Source: SB11 sp035906255
GTDB taxonomy: Bacteria > Bacteroidota > Bacteroidia > UBA8524
Direction: 5' to 3'
DNA length: 64,000 nt
Assembly: GCA_035906255.1 (NCBI GenBank)
Contig: JAMIFM010000018.1
Span: forward strand, 201,694-265,693
In this document: positions 10,501 through 18,636 of the stretch, piece after piece
Numbering within the stretch: the first letter of the stretch is position 1
Layout of the letters: the number at the start of each line of letters is the position of its first letter
Notes under the pieces: generated by a model
Seen by the model: only the letters and a program-made list of their open reading frames with translations
The model's database searches: none
What the model was told of the DNA's origin: nothing
Translations under genes and position numbers: made by a program

Positions 10501-12552
10501 ATTTATTATATAAGCACTGTTAGCAACGGTTGTGTATCAGCCAAAGTGCCTTTTGAAGTGCTTGTAAGCGATACTACTGTTGGTGCACCTGCAATAGGTA
10601 ATCAAACAGTATGCGAAGGCAGCAATGTTACTTGGGTTACTAACGGCCCCGATGTTATCCGCTGGTTTAACAGCGCAACAGAAACTGCACCGATGGTTGA
10701 AGATACCGTTTTTGATGCAGGTAACTTATATAACGATACTACTTATTGGTACGAGGCATTTAACGGCCGTTGCGTAAGCAACCGTAATACAGTTAGTGTT
10801 GCCGTTAATCCTATACCTGCTGCACCGGTTATTGACAGCCAGTTTGTAGTATGCTACAGTGGAAACATTAACCTTACCCCTGTGGTTAGCGGTACTGCAA
10901 CTTGGTATGCCGATGCAGTAAGCACAACACCGCTAAATACCGGTGCGCTTATCTTTAATAACCTTATTGCCGATACTACCTTGTTTGTTGATAATACACA
11001 AGCAGGCTGCACCAGCACAAGGGTTAAAACTACTATAATAGTTCAGACTCCTGCTTCGGTTAGCTTGGTAAGTGCTGCCAGCCCTGTGTGCTTCAATACA
11101 GCATCACAAATTGTATTAAACAAAACAGGCATCGGTACTATTAAATGGTTCGACCAATATGCCGCTACTGCAACCATAGCAACAGGTGATACATTAAATA
11201 CAACGGTTCTTGCTGCCGATAAAACATACTATTATGAATTGTTTGACGGTTTGTGCACCACAGTGCGCGACTCAGTGCAAATAGCAGTAATACCTTTTGC
11301 TGCAAAACCTGTAATTACCCCTGCTGATACCGTTTGCTACGGTTTAACTGATACCCTTGTGGCTACTGCCGCAGGTGCTGTAATTAACTGGTACGAAACC
11401 AAAACATCGGCTCCTGTATATACAGGTACTGATTTTGTGTTGCCCGCAATTACAGGTAACAAAAAATACTTTGCAAAAGCAGTGTATGCAGGTTGCGAAA
11501 GCGATTTTGAAACTGTGAGCGTAAATGTGCGCGCATTGCCACAGCCTCCGTTGGTTGATTCGGTTTCACCTGTATGTCGTGGAAATGCAGCTGTACTAAA
11601 AGCGATTACTCCTGCAACTGCTGAGTGGTTTAATTCACCGTTTGCAACTACTCCTTCATATACAGGAAACACATACACCACTTCCAACCTGAATGTAAAC
11701 ACTACATTCTATGTGCAGTCTTTTGACGGCCACTGCCGTAGCGAAAAACGTCCCGTTGCAGTAACGCTTCGTAATGCACCTGCTGCACCTGTAGTAAAAA
11801 CAGTAAATCCTTTCTGTTGGGGGGATAATGTAACCATTGAAGCGGGTTCAAACAGCATTGTACGTTGGTACAAAAACGCTGCTGATACTGTACCTTTTGT
11901 AGCTGACAGTACCTTGTTTGTTGGCAAACTGTTTAAAGATACTACCTATTATATAGAAAGCTACGATGGTTTCTGCACAAGCACCAAAGTAACCTATAAC
12001 GTTGGTGTAATCCGCTACATGGATGGGTTCTCAGTTTCAATCCCTGATTCGGCTAATATTAAAACCCAAGTTACCCTAAGTGCTACCGGTAATTTTGATA
12101 ACCTGTACGGTTGGAATTTCGGTTCAGGTGCAAGTTTATCAAGTGCTACGGGCACAGGCCCACACGATCTTGAGTGGAGTACAAAAGGATTGAAAAATGT
12201 ACGCTTAACAGTAACCAAAAGGGTAGGAGCAGTTACCTGCGATACTGTAATTACCAAAACTGTTAAAGTATATAGCCTTAGCGAATTGCTATCAGCACAG
12301 GCTGCTGATAACAACGCATCGCTGAGCATTTATCCCAACCCTGCATCATCAGTACTAAATATTGTAGCTACTGAAGGTACAACCATTGCACATATCAGTC
12401 TTGCCGACATAACAGGTAAGATAATGTTTACTGAAGCCGTTGCAACTACTCATAAAACAGTAGATGTACAAGGCTTTGCTAAAGGAGTGTATTTGTTGCA
12501 AATCACTTTAGACAATAACCAAACGGTAATGCAAAAAGTAATTATCGATTAA
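4579..12552 (+). CDS. Giant T9SS type A surface protein with beta-helix and eight Ig-like repeats
   Basis: At 2657 residues this is the largest gene of the window. A signal peptide (LLCLLAMTVLVTVAATAQ) is followed by a beta-rich head domain (about 30-270), a fibronectin type III-like domain (about 275-370), and a long beta-solenoid-like region. The part at about 1270-1770 is rich in N-N-x-I/F turns typical of right-handed parallel beta-helices. Eight Ig-like repeats of about 80 residues (about 1830-2480) follow, each with V-C-x-G, W-Y/F, T-T-x-Y-x and G-x-C-x-S positions. A PKD-like domain and a type A T9SS sorting domain (SIYPNPASSVLNI, KGVYLLQI) end it. It is probably anchored to surface A-LPS, or released, after sorting-domain cleavage. 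The substrate is unknown: the beta-helix could bind or cut polysaccharide, but I see no catalytic motif, so an adhesive role is equally likely. It lies 37 bp after the previous stop. Confidence 0.85.
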   Translation: MKTINKLLCLLAMTVLVTVAATAQDSRAYDFATDKKGDLRKDANGNAIDFSTVTSLITANTTNQNTQVYNLPFNVVFLGKVYKHFLIGTSGYLVLGNNDNTAEQFLFPTANANSFKLGNNVYRFQGVIAPFWDIQTAASLKYTVTGTAPNRAFVVEWVSYLPSAATPVAGSESNYQVRIYENGGVVEYVYGKMVIPSTNTTTAVTATIGISRNSALTDNNFLVVNDLDSFDTARTLTAYTTSLDNLYNKADSGIIAPLTYDNDSNARRFVFTPAVAYGPSNMMAINVTYDQAVLYWDDNSNDEVRFEIEKKDKNGNFNYFDSTTQNINFYLAEGFYPGEEHVFRVRTFNQGQYSAYSNICTVSIPPAQLIEAVASGAWSNPATWSTNSVPSRYDSVVVSNGYEVILDDAAANAYHLMIDSGALVYENTSAARKLNVHGNIWVKEDGRISVHTLPTNTNTSMVLAVRGDVYNNGVIDLYKKNGTKEEAAILTFFGRKVSSFVTNATAITNINSLSVERTSIADSVYFSPTAATVRGHITDALSGAGFVETNNWVGTLVIGGNYKLENRLFTTLNPVVGDNAGVVFANDSLTVVAQNTNIAFSGTFKVQKGSLSFGTTNNNYFSGSFDLIIEGGTMNLSGRLSSPSATSFTQTGGKLRLATVGNNTNDPTMGLTTAVIKMLGGEIILVNPGIVTSRLDYYVQGVGASEYTGTWVKLTDSTTTVTAANPEFLVRGVFPNLITDSSATSTKTVKMRLTAFANVMGDFIHTANDTLNLSAYIYLYDSIVNNGYIYSGNTSGTIVVAGNNQTLTGSGYANLARMDMLQADTSSTFTIPAPKMIRTLLLNLTTGTIKNAKNLQLGDSINTINIEVSRISGSSRFMGATLDTFPELWRGNAAYNISYINLGRTYNAGFEIPSDRNITNLTINSDSAIAITNGSVNVAQILTLTKGVFAVDTAYKIRVANPAAAAVVGGSATAYVRGALTRRLEKKLTAGVYSFPVGNASYSPLSLNTVVTDTANGEVTASFRNQPLNFTLGKGITTVDTAFGHWVLTADSNVKSIGSFGLNVNYKLADGFVRTAAGKSNSINNAPAFDSVGTRLSPISVALAASKLSFDSANTVMFIAPAEYLGDTIYNNIYRVGRGYDFENLTAVSRKLASSYIAGNPKFLITSTYDDVNEEYPVFFTQMRYTEKGGKVLIRLDSNAFGIVTGSKTKVMNASYGMIAMYGADSIEFDGAGYDILGNPTNTREWTFRTETNAANASVFMLQQDAHNNIFNNLNIVANASGTQGGIFISNTFTGGQGNDGAIIKNNSFTIGTDRVATYGIVSVGLSAAATNDNVQIVNNEFSNFTAAHIAVSTNSGPNWKISGNHFFQNDTRALTSAVRAIDVVANTTAHGYEISYNYIGGTQKFASGAMWSYGGTAALSLMNITVGNSSPTVIKGNVIRLYTQSQTASFIVRVISLNAGKFIFSGNKIGGNLSNYNDALALNNGNALSILYLPSSVTASAEITDNEFSYIRHSGVISATKAFRVIDYQAAAPAYIARNVLHDIQGFSSRITGAQDAGFMGVYLANNFSNNIVENNEMYSLLNNSSTATGFITCIGTNGGNGDIRNNKLYKVSHQTTSASAGTLMGIHVNAGTWNVYNNQILFANEAFANMPVSLQGIRYYSTATVAGKVHNNTIVLGGQTRSTNSYGLVHGSTAARVEMFNNIVINKNNMTGGATFRAVGIHAAPSALFSSDFNVIYTPVEANAFYNASNATAYTPQAWNTLTGHEKNTLFNTIPAFRDTLVANLLLTLDTINWKLNAAGRATTFVNDYEGDTRHSKQPDIGADEFGAPMFIAPVFAGGNDTLCAGNTRTLIAQNPNAGGSLYWFSQPYGGDTLHIGDTLFTDTITANTAFYVQVSDSLLRSYRVEVPVRVIPVLAPNIANLPVDSVCNGTSWTLIADSVSGAVISWYDSLNAVTPFHTGRSYTTPVLTSDTIYYISTVSNGCVSAKVPFEVLVSDTTVGAPAIGNQTVCEGSNVTWVTNGPDVIRWFNSATETAPMVEDTVFDAGNLYNDTTYWYEAFNGRCVSNRNTVSVAVNPIPAAPVIDSQFVVCYSGNINLTPVVSGTATWYADAVSTTPLNTGALIFNNLIADTTLFVDNTQAGCTSTRVKTTIIVQTPASVSLVSAASPVCFNTASQIVLNKTGIGTIKWFDQYAATATIATGDTLNTTVLAADKTYYYELFDGLCTTVRDSVQIAVIPFAAKPVITPADTVCYGLTDTLVATAAGAVINWYETKTSAPVYTGTDFVLPAITGNKKYFAKAVYAGCESDFETVSVNVRALPQPPLVDSVSPVCRGNAAVLKAITPATAEWFNSPFATTPSYTGNTYTTSNLNVNTTFYVQSFDGHCRSEKRPVAVTLRNAPAAPVVKTVNPFCWGDNVTIEAGSNSIVRWYKNAADTVPFVADSTLFVGKLFKDTTYYIESYDGFCTSTKVTYNVGVIRYMDGFSVSIPDSANIKTQVTLSATGNFDNLYGWNFGSGASLSSATGTGPHDLEWSTKGLKNVRLTVTKRVGAVTCDTVITKTVKVYSLSELLSAQAADNNASLSIYPNPASSVLNIVATEGTTIAHISLADITGKIMFTEAVATTHKTVDVQGFAKGVYLLQITLDNNQTVMQKVIID

Positions 12553-12574
12553 TCGGGTTGAAAGTTTTTAAGAA

Positions 12575-15500
12575 ATGAAAACAAATAAAAATATAAGTTC
12601 TTTTTCCCAAGTTGTGCTTAGGGCGTGCATAGTAGTTGCACTGCTCTTTGCTACAGGGATAACAGGCTGGAGCCAAAGCATTTTTAACAATGACATTACA
12701 GATGCTAACCCAAGTGCCACCAACCCTTTTGTTACAGGCCAAGTAGTAAACGCTAACATTACTGTAACCGGTATAGGTCGTGGTTCGGGCTTAGGGGGTA
12801 ATGCAGGAAGTAATCGGTACAATGCCAACAACTGGAATACAGCTTTTGATGCTACTGATTATTTTACGTTTACCCTTACGCCCGCAGCAGGTTACAAAAT
12901 AAACTTTGTAAGTTTGGTATATACCGGACAGCGGTCATCTACCGGGCCAAACTCATTCGCTCTACGTTCGAGTCTTGATGGGTTTACAGCGAATATAGGT
13001 TCTCCAACGGCCACCGGAGGTACTATTAGTTTATCAGCCACAGCATACCAAAACGTATCGGGTGCTATAGAGTTTCGTTTTTACGGTTGGGCAGGCACCG
13101 CTGCTGCCGGAACATATAGTATAAATGATTTTACGTTTAATGGTACTGTAGCCGCTGCCGGCCCTACTATTATTGACCCCGCTGTAACCAATGTTGGTGA
13201 AACTACCGCTGACCTTTCAGCCAATTTGGCTTCAAACGGCGGAACTACCATTTTAGAGCGTGGTTTTGTGTGGGCTACCACTACCAATCCTTTGGTGGGT
13301 GGCGGAGGCGTTACTAAAGTAACTGCTTCAGGTACTTCTACCGGAACTTTTACTTCGTCGGTAACCGGTTTGCCTGCCGGAACTCGTATCTACTTTAAAG
13401 GGTTTGCCCGTAATTCGGCTGGTTCTTTTTATACTTCTGAGGTAAGTTTTATCACCCCATCGGCCGAGCCCACATCTTACCCCGGTTCTTTTACAGCTAC
13501 CACCATTTCAAAAAACAGTATTAAACTTGATTGGACACAAGTTGCAGGGGCAAACGGATATTTAATTATCCAGCGCAAAGGTATTGCCCCAACAGGCACC
13601 CCTGCGGATAAAACTGCTTATACTCTAAATCAGGTGTTGGGCGACGGGACTATTGTGGGCGTTGTAACTTCAGGAGCTACAATAACCACCACAGTTAATA
13701 GCCTTATACAAGGAACAAGATATTACTACACATTATTCCCATACGGATATAACGGTTCATTAACCGAAACCTATAATTACCGCACAGTACCTACTATTCC
13801 CTTGGCTACTGACAGTACGTGGGGTTATCCGCCGTCGTTCAAATCGACTATCGAGGGAGTTACAGGTACAGAGGCTGCGGGCATATCTTCTCTTATTAAT
13901 GATAACATAACTACTGCTGCTAACGGCACGCAAGTGTGGAAGCTACACGTGAAAGATGGAGGAGCAACTTTAACGGATGATGATGATTTACCAACCATTG
14001 TTACCCGCATTACGCTTAACAGGGCCTCAAAAAATACAGTAGCAAGTTGGTTAAATACTCTGCAATCGGTAGGCTTGGTTGACGACAGTACAGGTGCGGT
14101 GATTGCCAACGGTACAATTACAGCTAACACAATTACATTTAACGGACTAAATGTAACGGCAGCCGATAACAACTACCGACCACTTTCGGTAAGGCTGAGT
14201 TTAAAGGCCATAGCACATAAAGACAGAGATACTTTCCATTTTTATGTTGATTCTGTAGGTACGCTTACCAAATCGATACTTGAGAGTTCTCAAACACAAT
14301 ATTTCATTTCTTATTCTGATTCAAGCAAAAACAGCATTGATGTTGATGCTACTAAACTGCGTTTTATCACCCAGCCCCAAGCAACAGTTGAGGCAGGTAC
14401 ATTTTTAACCAATACTATACAGGTAGAAGCAGTAGATGCTTTTAACACTCGTGATATTGATTTTAACGGAAACATTACGCTTACTGCTACTGACGGAAAC
14501 CTGATTGCGACCCCTCGCAGCCTAATAGCTGTAAAAGGGTTAGCAATATTTGATACAGTACGTTTTAATCGTATTTCTGCCAATGATACATTGGTGGCTT
14601 CGGCAGGTGCACTGATTCCTGCCAAGAGCAACCGTTTTGTGGTAGAGGCCTCTAAAGGTTCTGATATTATTGCTGATGGCGGTTTTACATATCCTCAAAA
14701 CATCATTCATACTGATTATAACGATACAGACGATGTATCGCTTACCAACTCGCTGGAAGTAATGTCTTTGATACTTCGCGATGGAGGTAATAATGACGAT
14801 AACGACTTTGAACCTACTGCTCTTAAGGCTTTAACCTTTAACGTAAGTAACGCATACTTGATACGTAAGGCGGCCTTGTTTGTGGGTAGTACTAAAATAG
14901 CCGAAGTAGATAGCGCAGTAACTGTTGGAGCTAATAAACAATTAGTATTTACAGGTTTTACAATGTCTGCCCCTGATAATGATTCGCTTCGTTTTTCACT
15001 ACGAGTAACATTTAAAGATTCAGCAATTGATGGTGATAACTTTGGTTTTATTGTAGTTGCTGCAACTGCTGATGCTGTTGAAAGCCAATTTGCTGTAGCC
15101 AACGCAAGCGGTGCTGCAAGTATAATTGGCGGTGCTAATAATAAAGTAGATGTTATTGGCCGCATTATTAAATTTACACAACAACCTACTGATGTTTCAG
15201 AAGGAAGTGCCCAATTACCCGCACCTACAGTAGTGGCTACTGACAGCTTGGGTAACTATGATTTAGCTGCTCATAACTATACACTTACTGTATTGGGCGG
15301 TTCAATATTCGATTTTCGCGCCGTTGTTTCTGCTAATTCTAACAGCAACGGTATTGCCACATTTAACCGTTTGATTTATGATATACCTGCTACCGGAGTT
15401 AAAATCTCTGTGAAAACTGCCGGTATCGACAGTACTGTGAGCGATACGTTTGAGGTGATGAAACCCACATGGTTCCGTACCGTACAATCAGGTAACTGGT

Positions 15501-18500
15501 CGGATACCCTTGTGTGGGAGTTTTCTAAAAACTATGGTACTAACTGGCAAGCTGCCAACGAAGTTCCCGATTACAGCAAACACGGTCAAATAACCATCCG
15601 TGCTACTCACACCGTACAAATGGACGGTTTAACTGCTGATGCTAACACAGTTGATGAACTGATTATTGAAAACAATGCGGTGTTGATTACCCCACAAGGT
15701 GCCTACAACAAGTTGACTATTGTTGACGGTTTGGCGACTGATTTGGTGATTGAAGGTAAACTGTTGCACAACAACCCTGTGGCCGGAAACGGTATCAGTA
15801 TTGCAGCTCCTGCAACTGTTACGGTTAAAAAAGGCGGGGCGATTGAGCTTGCTGCCTTTGGTGATGCCGCACATTGGGCAGGTAATACCAACATTAAGTT
15901 TGAAGACAGTTCATTCTATATACATAACACACCTATTACAAACACTATTGGGGCGGTTACTATGTTCCCCAATGCTTCGTCAACTGAAAAACCTGTTTTC
16001 AGGATTGCTCAAAACTATACTTATCCCGGTTCGTTTGTAAGCCCAACAGCTACATTAACCATTAATGGGTTGTTGAGTATTGATGCTGCAAAAACACTTA
16101 CTATAAACGGTGGCGGCGAACGCTTGTTGCGTAACGGTATTATCGGTGACGGTAACCTTGTAATTGCTGATTCGTCAAAAGTGCGTATCACTGCTGATGC
16201 GCAATTGAGCGGTAGCGGTAAAATAAGCGTTAACCACACTAAAGCAGTATTCCAGATTGGAACGGCCAGCTATACCGAGCTTAAAAACAACAAAGAAATT
16301 ACAACTACTGCCGCCAACGGTATTTCAGTAGCCGGTACTTTAAACGGACTTGTTAATGGATTTAACGGTAACGCTACTGTCAAAACAGAAGCGGGTGCAA
16401 CTGTTATCACAGCTAATACTCAAGGCTTAGGCGGTTTGTTCAGTACTTCAGGTGTTAAAACATATAACTCGGCTACGGATTACATATTTAACGGTACTAT
16501 CGCACAAAATAGCGGTAACTCAATCGGTTTAACTGCCCGTACTATAAAAGTAGATAATGCTTTCGGGTTGACTTTGGGTGATTCTATAACCGTTACTGAT
16601 ACTCTTTATATTGGTCAAAGCAATGTAACATCATCTGCAAATGCAGTATTAACTATTGCTGCTAACGGGGTAATTGATGGTTACTCAGCAACCAGCTTTA
16701 TCAACGGCCCGTTGAATTTGTGGGTGGATAATGCAGCGATGTATTATCCTGTAGGTAAAACAACCTATGGCCCTGTAACTTATGCTTCAACAGGTATTCC
16801 TTCTTGGATTACCCTTGAATATGTAAACAACAATGCCCATGTAAACAATTTTGATACTGCTAAAAGAGGTGCAGGGCTTGCCGCTATCAAAGCCAATGAA
16901 TACTGGAAAATTCATTCATCGGTTAAAACAAGCGGAAACATTGAAGTGCCTTACACTGCTAATTCAGCCGTTGCAGGTGTTGATACCCTTAACATCCGTG
17001 TAGTTAGCTGGAACGGTAGCCGTTGGATAAGCGAAGGCCCTGTGGCTCGCACCGCTACTTCAAGTGTTGTATTGGCTGATGGTTTAACCAATTATACAGT
17101 ATTTACTATCGGTATAGATTCTTCATGCGTTGTTCCTGCGGCTCCTGCATTTGTTGCAAACAATGTGTGCGGTGCAGGCAGCAATGTAACCCTTGCAGCT
17201 ACCGGAAACGGTGTTGTGCGTTGGTTTGTAAATGCAAACGATGTTCAACCGTTTGCAGCCGGTACTTCGGTTAATGTTGGTACATTGTTTACCGACAGTG
17301 TTTTCTACGCAGAGGTTAAAAACATAGGTTGCTACAGCAACCGTGTAGCGTATGCAGTTACTATTAACACACCTCCTGCTGCCCCTTCATTAAGCGGTGC
17401 TACACAATTGTGTTATGCTACTGCGGCAGTATTGGATGCAGATACGTTAGGAACTAACAATTGGTATGCTGATGTAAATGCTACCGTGCCTGTGTTTACA
17501 GGCGATGCATTTACAACAGGTAACCTTACTAATGATACTTCTTTCTACGTTGAAAAAATACAAAACGGCTGTGCAAGCATTACCCGTACAAGAATTGATG
17601 TGAGCGTTAAACCTCAGTTGCTTTCTCCTGTGAGCAACGGTGTTGAGGTTTGTTCAGGTGCTAAAGGAGTAATAGATGCTGCTGCCAACCAAACTATCCG
17701 TTGGTACGGACTAAATACGGCAACAACTCCGTTTTATAGTGGAACACGATACACTACCAGTCCTTTAACCGCCGACTCTACTTTTTATATAGAAGCGTTT
17801 GACGGTGCTTGCGCCAGTTTGCGTGTACCGGTGTTGGCTAAAGTACTTGCCTTACCCGCAACTCCTGCCATTACTCCCGGTGCAGTTTGTGTGGGCAATA
17901 CAGCACAAATTACAGCTAATGGCCCCGGTACAGTGTATTGGTACAACGATACTACCTCGGCAGCTATCAGCAGCGGTCATAGCTTCACTACTGCTCCGCT
18001 TACTGTTACTCGCACCTACTATGCTGCCATTTTTGACGGTAAGTGTTTCAGTCCTAAAGTAGCAGCTCTTGCTGAAGCATTTGCAATACCCGGCAGTGCA
18101 ACCATTACTGCACCTGCCAATGCCCCAACCAACCAAACAGTGGCAATACAAACCACTGCTATTGCCCAAAACTATGTGTGGGATTTCGGTACTGATGCTA
18201 CCCCTCAAACTGCTACAGGTGCAGGCCCTCATAATGTAAAATGGTCAACTCAAGGTGCTAAAAAAGTGAAGTTGAAATTGTGGAACGGAAACAGTGCAGT
18301 GGCTTGTTCTACCGAGGTTCAAAACTTTGTACAAGTGGGTGCGGGAGTTGGCGTGCAAGAGATTGCAGGCGCAACCATAGCAGTATATCCTAACCCTGCT
18401 TCATCAGTATTAACACTTGATGTAACATTTGACGCTGCCCAATCGGGTAACGTATTGATTACTGATGCTACCGGAAAAACAGTGTTTCAAACTGCTTTTG

Positions 18501-18616
18501 AAAATGTATCAGGCATAAACAAACAATTAGATGTAACAGGCTTTGCAAAAGGCTTGTATATGCTGAAGGTAGCTACCGAAAACGGAGTTTCGGTGCATAA
18601 AGTAATAGTTCAATAA
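12575..18616 (+). CDS. Giant T9SS type A surface protein, tandem paralogue 1
   Basis: 2013 residues, 22 bp after the previous gene. A signal peptide (VVALLFATGITGWSQ) leads into a unique N-terminal beta-sandwich (about 35-190), then a fibronectin III-like pair (about 195-410). Two long beta-rich modules follow with the recurring pattern L-x-D-G-G near SSLIND and a repeated ATKLRF / RIIKF Q-Q/P-Q-P hinge. A conserved block begins WFRTVQSGNWSD (about residue 967), and a beta-solenoid region follows. Four Ig-like repeats with V-C-x-G and W-Y/F positions come next (about 1510-1835), then a PKD-like domain and a type A sorting domain (VYPNPASSVLTL, KGLYMLKV). From about residue 195 onward it matches the next protein almost module for module, whereas the N-terminal domain differs. 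It is probably exported by the T9SS and surface-attached, and no enzyme motif is visible. Confidence 0.85.
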   Translation: MKTNKNISSFSQVVLRACIVVALLFATGITGWSQSIFNNDITDANPSATNPFVTGQVVNANITVTGIGRGSGLGGNAGSNRYNANNWNTAFDATDYFTFTLTPAAGYKINFVSLVYTGQRSSTGPNSFALRSSLDGFTANIGSPTATGGTISLSATAYQNVSGAIEFRFYGWAGTAAAGTYSINDFTFNGTVAAAGPTIIDPAVTNVGETTADLSANLASNGGTTILERGFVWATTTNPLVGGGGVTKVTASGTSTGTFTSSVTGLPAGTRIYFKGFARNSAGSFYTSEVSFITPSAEPTSYPGSFTATTISKNSIKLDWTQVAGANGYLIIQRKGIAPTGTPADKTAYTLNQVLGDGTIVGVVTSGATITTTVNSLIQGTRYYYTLFPYGYNGSLTETYNYRTVPTIPLATDSTWGYPPSFKSTIEGVTGTEAAGISSLINDNITTAANGTQVWKLHVKDGGATLTDDDDLPTIVTRITLNRASKNTVASWLNTLQSVGLVDDSTGAVIANGTITANTITFNGLNVTAADNNYRPLSVRLSLKAIAHKDRDTFHFYVDSVGTLTKSILESSQTQYFISYSDSSKNSIDVDATKLRFITQPQATVEAGTFLTNTIQVEAVDAFNTRDIDFNGNITLTATDGNLIATPRSLIAVKGLAIFDTVRFNRISANDTLVASAGALIPAKSNRFVVEASKGSDIIADGGFTYPQNIIHTDYNDTDDVSLTNSLEVMSLILRDGGNNDDNDFEPTALKALTFNVSNAYLIRKAALFVGSTKIAEVDSAVTVGANKQLVFTGFTMSAPDNDSLRFSLRVTFKDSAIDGDNFGFIVVAATADAVESQFAVANASGAASIIGGANNKVDVIGRIIKFTQQPTDVSEGSAQLPAPTVVATDSLGNYDLAAHNYTLTVLGGSIFDFRAVVSANSNSNGIATFNRLIYDIPATGVKISVKTAGIDSTVSDTFEVMKPTWFRTVQSGNWSDTLVWEFSKNYGTNWQAANEVPDYSKHGQITIRATHTVQMDGLTADANTVDELIIENNAVLITPQGAYNKLTIVDGLATDLVIEGKLLHNNPVAGNGISIAAPATVTVKKGGAIELAAFGDAAHWAGNTNIKFEDSSFYIHNTPITNTIGAVTMFPNASSTEKPVFRIAQNYTYPGSFVSPTATLTINGLLSIDAAKTLTINGGGERLLRNGIIGDGNLVIADSSKVRITADAQLSGSGKISVNHTKAVFQIGTASYTELKNNKEITTTAANGISVAGTLNGLVNGFNGNATVKTEAGATVITANTQGLGGLFSTSGVKTYNSATDYIFNGTIAQNSGNSIGLTARTIKVDNAFGLTLGDSITVTDTLYIGQSNVTSSANAVLTIAANGVIDGYSATSFINGPLNLWVDNAAMYYPVGKTTYGPVTYASTGIPSWITLEYVNNNAHVNNFDTAKRGAGLAAIKANEYWKIHSSVKTSGNIEVPYTANSAVAGVDTLNIRVVSWNGSRWISEGPVARTATSSVVLADGLTNYTVFTIGIDSSCVVPAAPAFVANNVCGAGSNVTLAATGNGVVRWFVNANDVQPFAAGTSVNVGTLFTDSVFYAEVKNIGCYSNRVAYAVTINTPPAAPSLSGATQLCYATAAVLDADTLGTNNWYADVNATVPVFTGDAFTTGNLTNDTSFYVEKIQNGCASITRTRIDVSVKPQLLSPVSNGVEVCSGAKGVIDAAANQTIRWYGLNTATTPFYSGTRYTTSPLTADSTFYIEAFDGACASLRVPVLAKVLALPATPAITPGAVCVGNTAQITANGPGTVYWYNDTTSAAISSGHSFTTAPLTVTRTYYAAIFDGKCFSPKVAALAEAFAIPGSATITAPANAPTNQTVAIQTTAIAQNYVWDFGTDATPQTATGAGPHNVKWSTQGAKKVKLKLWNGNSAVACSTEVQNFVQVGAGVGVQEIAGATIAVYPNPASSVLTLDVTFDAAQSGNVLITDATGKTVFQTAFENVSGINKQLDVTGFAKGLYMLKVATENGVSVHKVIVQ

Positions 18617-18636
18617 GTAGTAACAACGGATTTAAA

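Noticed and set aside
4299..12329. Many minus-strand frames inside the adhesin genes
   Set aside because: They are antisense shadows of Thr/Ala/Asn-rich repeats, lack families, and overlap intact plus-strand genes.
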